Positions 1 to 5,306 of a DNA stretch of 7,056 bases are shown here, piece after piece. The translations under genes and the position numbers were made by a program. The stretch covers positions 1 to 7,056 of the forward strand of contig DUIM01000191.1 of assembly GCA_013330355.1 (NCBI GenBank). Direction: 5' to 3'. The notes beneath the pieces are model-generated. The model saw nothing but the letters and a program-made list of their open reading frames with translations. It was not told the DNA's origin and ran no database searches. The stretch is from Methanosarcinales archaeon (GTDB taxonomy: Archaea > Halobacteriota > Methanosarcinia > Methanosarcinales > Methanocomedenaceae). Position 1 is the stretch's first letter; each line of letters begins with the position of its first letter.

Positions 1-689
1 GCGTGGCCCATGACGGTGATGCGGACAGGGTGGCATTCGTGGATGAAAATGGTGAGTTCCTTGACGAGGAAGACCTCCTGGCAATAATGGCCGGGCATGT
101 GCTCGAAGGGAAAAAAGGCAGAGTGGTAACCCCTGTAAGTTCGTCGCTGAAGGTGCGGGACGTGACTGAATCAATGGGTTGTGAACTCCTTTGGACAGCG
201 GTCGGCAGCATAGACGTGGCCCGTAAGATGATAGAGACGGGTGCGGTATTTGGTGGTGAGGGTAACGGCGGCCTTATCTTCCCCGAATTCCAGTACTGCC
301 GGGACGGCGCATTGACCGCAGCCAGGATGCTTGAGATACTTGCATCAGGCAGTAAGCTTTCAGAGCTGAAACAGGGAATACCTGAATACTACAATACAAA
401 GAAAAAGATACATGTAAAGGACCCGAAACAGGTAGTTGAAATGCTGTTGACCCAGGATCTGCCGGGGGATGTTGGGGGTGTAGGGGATGCAGGGAGTGTC
501 GAAGATGTCAAAGTGGACCGCACTGACGGGCTTAAGTTATGGTATCCGGACGGCTGGATACTGATCAGGGCAAGTGGAACTGAACCGCTGGTAAGGGTAT
601 ATGCAGAATCCAGTACAGCCGGACGCACCGCCGAACTGGTAGGATACGGAACAGACCTTGTGGAAAGGACCGCCCGGAAAGTACGGTAA
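1..689 (+). CDS. glmM: Phosphoglucosamine mutase (archaeal GlmM / phosphohexomutase family), C-terminal part, 5' truncated by window edge
   Basis: This alpha-D-phosphohexomutase would interconvert glucosamine-6-phosphate and glucosamine-1-phosphate on the cytosolic route to UDP-GlcNAc. The frame is open from the window edge (codons in phase with base 3). The first residues carry the metal-binding loop DGDADR; the sugar-specificity loop GGEGNGG lies near residues 84-90, and the phosphate-binding motif RASGTEP near 190-196, followed by the typical LVRVYAE. The catalytic-serine domain lies upstream, outside the window; about 229 residues remain of a family usually near 440-450. The GTG at base 3 is not a true start because DGDADR is internal to the family. 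A Gly-rich insertion of four 9-nt repeats (465-500) sits in the linker before the last domain. It ends 16 nt before rbcL, so the two are probably cotranscribed. A phosphomannomutase activity cannot be excluded; the archaeal EGNGG-type loop favours GlmM. Confidence 0.85.
   Translation, partial: VAHDGDADRVAFVDENGEFLDEEDLLAIMAGHVLEGKKGRVVTPVSSSLKVRDVTESMGCELLWTAVGSIDVARKMIETGAVFGGEGNGGLIFPEFQYCRDGALTAARMLEILASGSKLSELKQGIPEYYNTKKKIHVKDPKQVVEMLLTQDLPGDVGGVGDAGSVEDVKVDRTDGLKLWYPDGWILIRASGTEPLVRVYAESSTAGRTAELVGYGTDLVERTARKVR
465..500 (+). repeat. In-frame tandem repeat, 4 x 9 nt, G-rich; fits G-quadruplex pattern
   Basis: Four consecutive 9-nt units (465-473, 474-482, 483-491, 492-500) each start with GGG and encode Gly-(Asp/Gly/Ser)-(Val/Ala). 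The G-tracts at 464-468, 474-478, 483-486 and 492-494 are separated by loops of 5, 4 and 5 nt, which meets the usual G3+N1-7 quadruplex rule on the coding strand. It lies in the linker before the last domain of the mutase, where length variation should be tolerated. Confidence 0.75.
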
Positions 690-696
690 GAGGAGG
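690..696 (+). promoter_or_regulatory. Strong Shine-Dalgarno site of rbcL
   Basis: GAGGAGG lies 9 nt before the ATG at 706. It fixes that ATG as the start and argues against the in-frame TTG at 658, which lies inside glmM and has no such site. Confidence 0.75.
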
Positions 697-705
697 AGTA
701 ACAAT

Positions 706-1881
706 ATGGATGTAGTAACAAAATTTTACGTTGAAACAGACCTGCCCATTAAAGAAGCGGCAGGTGCCATTGCAGCCGAGCAGTCAACTGGCACGTGGAC
801 AGAGGTCAGCACCTTAAAGGAAGGTGATCCGGCACACCGGCTGGATGGAAAGGTACTGACAGCAGAAGGTACCAATGTGGAGATAGGATTCCCTGTAGAA
901 CTGTTCGAACCAGGTAATATCCCACAGTACCTCTCTGTCATCGCAGGTAACCTGTTCGGCCTGGGTGCATTAAAGAATATCAAGCTTGTTGATGTGGAAT
1001 TTCCAGACGAACTGTTAAAGGCACATTCAGGGCCGCGTTATGGTATCAGGGAAGCCCGGAATATCCTGGGCGTGCATGAGCGCCCCCTGGTGGGTACGAT
1101 CATAAAACCAAAGGTTGGCCTGGACCCAAAACAGACGGCACAGGTGGCATATAACGCTGCAATGGGCGGTCTTGACCTGATAAAAGATGATGAGACCCTG
1201 ACAGACCAGCAGTTCTGTCCCCTGGAAGAACGGCTGACAAAGGTCATGGATATGCTCGACAAGGCCGAAAACCAGACCGGTCAGAAGGTTTTCTATGCAG
1301 TCAACGTGACCACAGGGGCAGCACAGATAGTGGACAGGGCTCGTAAGGCAGTGGAACTGGGTGCCAATATGGTTATGGTGGACGTGCTGACATCAGGATT
1401 TGATGCACTGCAGGAACTGTCTGCCAATATCGATGTCCCGATCCATGTGCACAGGACCATGCACGGTGCCATGACACGTAACAAGAAGCACGGCATTTCC
1501 ATGCTGGTAATATCAAAGCTGGTAAGGATGGCAGGCGGTACCAATTTGCATACAGGAAGCTACCACGGCAAGATGGACATAGATACGATAGAAAACGACC
1601 GCTGCCGGGACGCCCTCAGGGGCGAGTGGTCAGGTCTTAAAAGTATATTCCCGGTTGCCTCAGGCGGCTTAAGCCCGCTAAATGTGGCACCCAACCTGGA
1701 CGGTTATGGCATGGACTGCATTGTACAGGCTGGTGGCGGCGTACACGGACATCCGGGAGGTACTACCCCCGGTGCCAGGGCCATGCGCCAGGCAGTGGAT
1801 GCCTGGGTGGAAGGAACATCTGCGAACGAATATGCCAAAAACCACCCTGAACTTGAAAAGGCGATTAAAAAATGGGGCTGA
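706..1881 (+). CDS. rbcL: Ribulose-1,5-bisphosphate carboxylase/oxygenase large subunit, archaeal form III
   Basis: RuBisCO carboxylates ribulose-1,5-bisphosphate to two 3-phosphoglycerates. In archaea, form III serves nucleotide (AMP) salvage or, with phosphoribulokinase, the reductive hexulose-phosphate pathway. By eye against spinach numbering, every active-site residue checked is kept: E25 (E60), T30/W31 (T65/W66), N82 (N123), K134 and K136 (K175/K177), the carbamylated lysine K160 with D162 and E163 in GGLDLIKDDE, H249/R250 (H294/R295), H282 (H327), the loop-6 lysine K289 (K334), S319 (S379) and G343/G344 (G403/G404). This points to a true RuBisCO, not a form IV RuBisCO-like protein. The protein has 391 residues and begins directly at the first beta strand, lacking about 15-20 N-terminal residues common in other forms. 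The ATG is supported by the GAGGAGG site. No small-subunit gene follows, as expected for form III. It lies 16 nt after glmM. Confidence 0.95.
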   Translation: MDVVTKFYVETDLPIKEAAGAIAAEQSTGTWTEVSTLKEGDPAHRLDGKVLTAEGTNVEIGFPVELFEPGNIPQYLSVIAGNLFGLGALKNIKLVDVEFPDELLKAHSGPRYGIREARNILGVHERPLVGTIIKPKVGLDPKQTAQVAYNAAMGGLDLIKDDETLTDQQFCPLEERLTKVMDMLDKAENQTGQKVFYAVNVTTGAAQIVDRARKAVELGANMVMVDVLTSGFDALQELSANIDVPIHVHRTMHGAMTRNKKHGISMLVISKLVRMAGGTNLHTGSYHGKMDIDTIENDRCRDALRGEWSGLKSIFPVASGGLSPLNVAPNLDGYGMDCIVQAGGGVHGHPGGTTPGARAMRQAVDAWVEGTSANEYAKNHPELEKAIKKWG

Positions 1882-1966
1882 TATTTATATATTATATCAC
1901 ATCATTTTATAATCATATCATTTCATAACAAGAATATAATTACCAATTCATGTTGAGGTGAACTAA
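1882..1966 (+). promoter_or_regulatory. AT-rich intergenic region, likely promoter of the aromatic gene cluster
   Basis: This 85-nt gap has several TATA-like stretches. The best placed is TTTTATAAT at 1905-1913, about 55 nt before the TTG start; a start of transcription near 1936 would leave a leader containing the GAGGTG site. A near-perfect 12-nt direct repeat (1901-1912 and 1917-1928, 11 of 12 identical) overlaps this TATA box. A 6-bp inverted repeat, TGATAT/ATATCA (1879-1884 and 1894-1899), spans the rbcL stop but has no T-tract, so I do not call it a terminator. Confidence 0.4.
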
Positions 1967-2128
1967 TTGACATGCCCCTATATATCAGGTGTCTGGTGTA
2001 AACTGGATCCAAAATTCCATAAGCCAAAGGCTGATGAAATAAAAGAGTACTGCTCCAGTGATGATAACTACATCAATTGTTCTGTCTATGAAAAATACAC
2101 GAGCATAGAAGGCAACGGCTGCATTTAA
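1967..2128 (+). CDS. Small cysteine-rich protein (53 aa), probable metal-binding, unknown function
   Basis: This short gene starts with TTG. A GAGGTG ribosome site at 1955-1960 leaves 6 nt to the start, and the stop TAA falls at 2126-2128, 16 nt before aroK. The product has five cysteines: C3 in TCPY, C11, C29 in EYCSS, C38 in YINCSVY, and C52 near the end. The layout Cys-Pro-Tyr, then Cys, then Tyr-Cys, then Tyr-x-x-Cys-x-x-Tyr resembles small zinc- or iron-binding knuckle modules seen alone or attached to other domains in anaerobes; I cannot name the family with certainty. No signal peptide or membrane segment is visible, so it should be cytosolic. Good ribosome-site spacing and the ordered cysteines argue that it is real. 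Its place at the head of the aroK-chorismate mutase cluster suggests cotranscription, possibly with coupling to aroK, which lacks its own ribosome site. A role in aromatic biosynthesis is only a guess. Confidence 0.7.
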   Translation: MTCPYISGVWCKLDPKFHKPKADEIKEYCSSDDNYINCSVYEKYTSIEGNGCI

Positions 2129-2144
2129 GAATGTCTTACTATCA

Positions 2145-2996
2145 ATGACCACTACAGGATATGCCAGTGCTCCAGGCGCAGGTACGATAATTAATGCCAT
2201 AGCTACCTGGAAAGGTTCAGCCTTCGGGATAGACTTAAAGACAAATGCAAAAGTCCGGCTAAATGGTGATGGCAGGATTACCGGGATCATTAAAGAAGGA
2301 GGTGACCCGGGACTTATCGAAAGATGTGTCGAACTGGTGTTTGAGCATTTCGGTTACCAGGGCGGTGCTGCAGTAACAACTTCAAGCGAGATACCTATTG
2401 CATCGGGCCTTAAAAGCAGCAGTGCGGCTGCCAATGCTGCGGTACTGGCAGCCCTGGATGCCATCGGTGGAAGTATGGAACCCGTAGATGCCGCCCTTAT
2501 CGGTGTACATGCTGCAAAGGATGCAGGGGTCACCATTACCGGTGCTTTTGATGACGCAGCAGCATCGATGCTGGGTGGTCTGGTGGTCACAGACAACAGG
2601 TCATCAACCCTGATATTAAGGGAAGAACTGGATTCTGAAGTGATAATATATGCACCAAAAACAGTGGCATACAGCTCACAGACAAATGTAGGGCGCTCAA
2701 GGCTGATCGCTCCCTGGGTGGATATGGCATACGACCTCTGCATCAAGGGAGAATATGGAAAAGCCATGACCTTAAACGGTTTTTTGTACTGCAGTGCTTT
2801 AGGGTTCGACCCTGAACCCATGATGATGGCACTGGAAACAGGTATTGAAGGTGTGAGTCTGTCAGGCACCGGTCCCGCATATACTGCATTGGCGAGCGGG
2901 GAACGGGTCGGTGAACTGATAGATGCCTGGTCGGCACTGGATGGAAGGGTTATAAGGACAAAGATAAATAACAGTGGTGCAAAGGTACAAAGGTAG
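2145..2996 (+). CDS. aroK: Archaeal shikimate kinase (GHMP kinase superfamily)
   Basis: It phosphorylates shikimate at the 3-hydroxyl with ATP, the fifth step of the shikimate pathway, in the cytosol. Archaea use this GHMP-type enzyme in place of the bacterial P-loop AroK. The N-terminal block SAPGAGTIINAIATWKGSAF (8-27) is typical of the archaeal family. The GHMP phosphate-binding motif PIASGLKSSSAAANA is at 84-98, the block TGAFDDAAAS at 132-141, the block RSRLIAPW at 184-191, and the C-terminal motif SLSGTGPAY at 238-246. The length of 283 residues is normal and the frame is intact. ATG 2145 is the only good start: in-frame sequence back to a stop at 2106 has no other ATG, GTG or TTG. No Shine-Dalgarno site precedes it, which suggests coupling to the small gene ending 16 nt upstream. 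The stop touches an alternative GTG start of the chorismate mutase gene. Confidence 0.93.
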   Translation: MTTTGYASAPGAGTIINAIATWKGSAFGIDLKTNAKVRLNGDGRITGIIKEGGDPGLIERCVELVFEHFGYQGGAAVTTSSEIPIASGLKSSSAAANAAVLAALDAIGGSMEPVDAALIGVHAAKDAGVTITGAFDDAAASMLGGLVVTDNRSSTLILREELDSEVIIYAPKTVAYSSQTNVGRSRLIAPWVDMAYDLCIKGEYGKAMTLNGFLYCSALGFDPEPMMMALETGIEGVSLSGTGPAYTALASGERVGELIDAWSALDGRVIRTKINNSGAKVQR

Positions 2997-3004
2997 TGGC
3001 CCCT

Positions 3005-3292
3005 ATGAAAAAACTTTCCGAAATTAGAATAGAGATTGAGAACATCGACCGCGAGATAATCAGGTTAATAGGGAACAGGACTAACCTGGCCAGAGATGTA
3101 CTTGAAGCAAAGAAACATGAAAGTCTCCCTATAAATGATGAAAAACAGAATCAGGCAGTCATGGAAAGGGTTGCAAATATTGCCACCGAATGCGGGCTTG
3201 ATTCAGGTGAAGTGAAAAATATATTTAGAATACTTATTAAAATGAGTATCGAGCGCCAGCATGAGCTCAGTGGTGAGGGAAACCTACCGTAA
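3005..3292 (+). CDS. Chorismate mutase, AroQ type (monofunctional)
   Basis: It converts chorismate to prephenate, the branch to phenylalanine and tyrosine. The 95-residue, all-helical protein fits the AroQ fold. By eye against the E. coli enzyme, the residues equal to R11 (in EIRIEIENID), R28 (GNRTNLA), K39 (EAKKH), D48 (PINDE), S84 and Q88 (MSIERQ) are present. The positions of R51 and E52 read Gln and Asn, which is unusual for E52. I chose ATG 3005 because it gives the family-typical MKKLSEIR start and has AGGT 10 nt upstream; GTG 2996 would add three residues and overlap the aroK stop by one base. The place directly after shikimate kinase supports an aromatic amino acid role. The C-terminus extends a few polar residues past the last helix. 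No prephenate dehydratase or dehydrogenase domain is fused. Confidence 0.88.
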   Translation: MKKLSEIRIEIENIDREIIRLIGNRTNLARDVLEAKKHESLPINDEKQNQAVMERVANIATECGLDSGEVKNIFRILIKMSIERQHELSGEGNLP

Positions 3293-3325
3293 AAAACTGC
3301 AACAATTATTTGTCGCAGCTATTTT
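3291..3325. terminator. Bidirectional hairpin terminator between convergent genes
   Basis: CTGC-A-ACAA (3297-3305) pairs with TTGT-C-GCAG (3310-3318) across a TTAT loop, with one A-C mismatch. It is flanked by A6 at 3291-3296, which is T6 for minus-strand transcripts, and by ATTTTAT at 3321-3327 for plus-strand transcripts. It fills the 26-nt gap between the chorismate mutase stop and the DUF1699-like stop, so it can serve both. Confidence 0.6.
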
Positions 3326-3711
3326 ATAAGGAATCTTATCAGGTCTCTGTCCATCTGGCTTTCACGTTCGAACTTATCGATGATCTGTTCTTCAGATAGC
3401 CCTTCAGTTCTTGACGCTTTTACTTTCTCAAAGAATGCCGGGTTTATCTCATAGTACTCATTTATATCTTTCCTATGTCCCCATACATCCCCTTCCAGTA
3501 AAGCAACATTTTGCATTTCCAGGAACATCCTGGTGGAGTCTGAGATGGTTTTCATAAATGAACTGGCAACATGTATCGCCTTTAGTTTTGGGCACATGTT
3601 TGCCAGGACCATTATATCCTTATTTGACGGCCTGAATGTGAGATGTATCATCTCTTCATTCTTGTTCAGCGTATCAATTTCATCCTTAGAACTTACTACT
3701 CTAATTTTCAT
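3319..3711 (-). CDS. DUF1699-like protein of unknown function
   Basis: A 130-residue soluble protein that I recognise as resembling DUF1699 (PF08004 from memory), a very conserved archaeal family known mainly from Methanosarcinales, with no assigned function. Visible family-like blocks are the start MKIRVVSSKDEI, the motif TFRPSNKDI at 25-33, a MCPKLKAIHV strand at 39-48, and the highly conserved LEGDVWGHRKDINEYYEI around 72-89. A C-terminal helical part (about 95-130) includes SEEQIIDKFERES, which looks like a helix-turn-helix-type segment. There is no signal peptide, membrane segment or cysteine pair. It is transcribed alone, convergent with the aromatic cluster. A TATA-like box about 35 nt before the ATG and the lack of a strong ribosome site suggest a very short or absent leader. 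The alternating strand/helix pattern in the first 70 residues hints at a leucine-rich-repeat-like or Rossmann-like layout, but that is inference. Confidence 0.75.
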   Translation of the reverse strand: MKIRVVSSKDEIDTLNKNEEMIHLTFRPSNKDIMVLANMCPKLKAIHVASSFMKTISDSTRMFLEMQNVALLEGDVWGHRKDINEYYEINPAFFEKVKASRTEGLSEEQIIDKFERESQMDRDLIRFLIK

Positions 3712-3741
3712 TTAATTCACAATATACTAAACATCTTTATG

Positions 3742-3750
3742 ATATTTAAA
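3742..3750 (-). promoter_or_regulatory. TATA box of the DUF1699-like gene
   Basis: On the minus strand this reads TTTAAATAT, centred about 35 nt before the ATG at 3711. With the usual archaeal spacing, transcription would start about 5-10 nt before the ATG, giving a near-leaderless mRNA. That fits the weak ribosome site (only GTGA). Confidence 0.45.
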
Positions 3751-3806
3751 CCTTTATACTTCGGAACAAATATAATCTCAGCTTTAATTATTAAATATTG
3801 ATTATT

Positions 3807-3833
3807 AAAAATGTTTCCGTGATTGTATCAATC
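3807..3833 (-). terminator. Possible weak terminator of the YkgJ-type gene
   Basis: Read on the minus strand, GATTG-ATA-CAATC (3833-3821) forms a 5-bp hairpin over the stop codon, and T5 (3811-3807) follows 9 nt later. The stem is short and the spacing long, so this is only a candidate. The rest of the AT-rich 3712-3827 gap holds the DUF1699-like promoter and nothing else I can name. Confidence 0.3.
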
Positions 3834-4487
3834 CGTGATATAAGTCATACCGCTACTGTCATGCACTGCAATGGTATATCCCTTACACCCCTTGCTGGAA
3901 TAAAACCTGGCGGGTTCCCAATCCTCAAATCCTTCAAGGTTTTCCAATAACCTGATCTCTTCAGTGATCTCTGCCAGAAGCCTACCCTTAAGCAGTTCGG
4001 CAAGCTTAATGGCATCCTCCTCGTTCATTGGTCGTCCTACCCCTTTGCATTCTGATACGATTATATCGGGTTTTGCGCCTCCATTTGTAAATCCCAGGAA
4101 GAACGGGTATGTACTGCATATCCATGGTCTTTGCTGATATAACATGCAGTTATTGTCAGCCTGTATGAATATACAATCCCCACTGCTGTGCCTTTTTAGC
4201 ACCCATTCAAAACAATGGAGGATGCCGCTGTCATCTATGAATTGTGGTATTGAATGTTCACAAACATCGTCCGGGGTCATCCCATGGGTGTCCATTATCA
4301 GTCGTATCTCATCCGGGAACAGGATTACTGTGTTATCACCAGACCTGGCACGGCAGCATTCACCACACCTCATACATTCAAAACCTATTGAAACAAGCTG
4401 TTTGGCCATTTCATTAATACTTAGCTTGTCAGCCATGGATAATTTAACTTTCAGGTAATTGACAGCATCCAGTATATTGAATCTCAT
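3828..4487 (-). CDS. YkgJ-type CxxCxxCC cysteine-cluster protein
   Basis: A 219-residue cytosolic protein of the YkgJ/CxxCxxCC family (PF03692 from memory), predicted to bind zinc or an iron-sulfur cluster; its cellular role is generally unknown. The signature FECMRCGECC is at 36-45, giving C38, C41, C44 and C45. More conserved cysteines follow in the usual family order: C105 in GDCIFI, C114 in NNCMLY, C124 in the hallmark QQRPWICSTYPF, and C147 in SECKGVG. The C-terminal 70 residues are mostly helical with no clear motif. I chose ATG 4487 because GGACAGG lies just upstream and the earlier residues look unconserved; a GTG at 4529 would add 14 residues and would suit a leaderless transcript from the TATA-like stretch at 4555-4563. 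It is divergent from the lipoprotein gene. No neighbour gives a clear functional link; some family members sit near methylation or metal-handling genes. Confidence 0.82.
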   Translation of the reverse strand: MRFNILDAVNYLKVKLSMADKLSINEMAKQLVSIGFECMRCGECCRARSGDNTVILFPDEIRLIMDTHGMTPDDVCEHSIPQFIDDSGILHCFEWVLKRHSSGDCIFIQADNNCMLYQQRPWICSTYPFFLGFTNGGAKPDIIVSECKGVGRPMNEEDAIKLAELLKGRLLAEITEEIRLLENLEGFEDWEPARFYSSKGCKGYTIAVHDSSGMTYITD

Positions 4488-4529
4488 AATCCTGTCCAAA
4501 TAGATGCGGTTTACCGATAAAGTTAACAC

Positions 4530-4578
4530 CTAATATGATTTCAACGTATTGCAATATATATAATATTCTGGTGTTATT
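4530..4578. promoter_or_regulatory. Divergent promoter region between the YkgJ-type and lipoprotein genes
   Basis: The AT-rich gap holds a perfect 10-bp palindrome TATTGCAATA (4547-4556) overlapping a TATA-like run TATATATAA (4555-4563), and a second candidate TAATAT at 4531-4536. GGTG at 4570-4573 lies 5 nt before the lipoprotein ATG. The TATA run is too close to the plus-strand ATG, so it more likely serves the minus-strand gene. The palindrome could be an operator, but no regulator is implicated. Confidence 0.4.
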
Positions 4579-5301
4579 ATGAAACAAATAATTCTTGTGT
4601 TCCTTATGTGCTTTACGCTTGCAGTGCTTGTTCCGGGATGCCTGCAGACTAAAGAAGTAAATCCTGCATATGTTAACCAGACAACGCTTGACAATCTGGG
4701 CTGGATCATGTCAGGCGAACCACAGGTAGAGAGCATGAGCCAGATGGTCGGTGATGTTGAGGTCGTTATGAACACTGCCACAGTAAATTACATTGATGAA
4801 GCTCTTATGATGGACATTAACCGACAGATAACTGACCTGGGCGTTACTAAAGATTCAGGTAACAGTGAAGCGCAATTCACTTCTTTGTTCATGACTATCA
4901 GGGTGGCTTTGCCTGCAGGCATTGCCTTACCCGAACAGGTACTTACAGGGATAATTGATGCATCCATCCAGAATATGGATCCGGGTAGTGACATAAAGGA
5001 ATTCTACCAGGTGGGTGAAGAGACTGTCACAATAAATACTGGTTCCAATGTCCAGGCCAGATCATATGAGGGCTACATTGAAAGCAATGATAGTGGTGAA
5101 GATGTTAAGCTTAAAATCCGTGGAGTAATTGCCTCCTGGTCTGACGAGGGCACTACCACCATTGTATTAGGAGTATTACCTGCTGAGGATATGATTTTAA
5201 AAGTACCTACTGAAGTGAGGAGGTCGGAAACCCTTACCATAGCTATCAATGAAGAGCAGGAATACCAGGATATCCTGGCACTTATTCAAAACGTGGAATA
5301 A
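4579..5301 (+). CDS. Predicted archaeal lipoprotein, unknown function
   Basis: A 240-residue secreted protein. Residues 1-17 form a hydrophobic signal segment (MKQIILVFLMCFTLAVL), followed by the lipobox VPGC with the lipidation cysteine at C21. The mature part has no cysteine and reads as an acidic, beta-rich fold: VGDVEVVMNTATVNYID (58-74), then SLFMTIRVALPAGIALP (101-117), later TVTINTGSNVQARSYEGYIE and VKLKIRGVIASW. This layout resembles unnamed lipoproteins of methanogens and haloarchaea (I am reminded of DUF6517, with low confidence). It should sit on the outer face of the cytoplasmic membrane. ATG 4579 is fixed by the signal peptide and by GGTG 5 nt upstream. It is not part of an operon: the upstream gene is divergent and the downstream gene convergent, with only 5 nt between stops and no room for a separate terminator. 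Confidence 0.8.
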   Translation: MKQIILVFLMCFTLAVLVPGCLQTKEVNPAYVNQTTLDNLGWIMSGEPQVESMSQMVGDVEVVMNTATVNYIDEALMMDINRQITDLGVTKDSGNSEAQFTSLFMTIRVALPAGIALPEQVLTGIIDASIQNMDPGSDIKEFYQVGEETVTINTGSNVQARSYEGYIESNDSGEDVKLKIRGVIASWSDEGTTTIVLGVLPAEDMILKVPTEVRRSETLTIAINEEQEYQDILALIQNVE

Positions 5302-5306
5302 ACTGT

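Noticed and set aside
658..705. In-frame TTG start giving a 16-residue N-terminal extension of RuBisCO
   Set aside because: The extension lies inside the glmM coding end, has no ribosome site and does not resemble the RuBisCO N-terminus; ATG 706 has GAGGAGG at proper spacing.
389..721. 110-codon open frame on the minus strand across the glmM end
   Set aside because: Antisense to conserved phosphomutase motifs and rich in Ser/Pro; a shadow of glmM.
2354..2869. 171-codon open frame on the minus strand within aroK
   Set aside because: Antisense to the GHMP kinase motifs, with no recognisable domain or ribosome site.
3787..3809. Direct repeat ATTATTAAA (3787-3795 and 3801-3809)
   Set aside because: Very AT-rich intergenic sequence where such a match is expected by chance; no promoter geometry goes with it.
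3817..3840. Direct repeat CCGTGAT (3817-3823 and 3834-3840) around the YkgJ-type stop
   Set aside because: Short, partly inside the coding end and not placed at any promoter; overlapping small inverted repeats explain the pattern.
4144..4458. 104-codon plus-strand open frame opposite the YkgJ-type gene
   Set aside because: Opposite strand of the conserved cysteine motifs; composition and lack of any motif mark it as a shadow.
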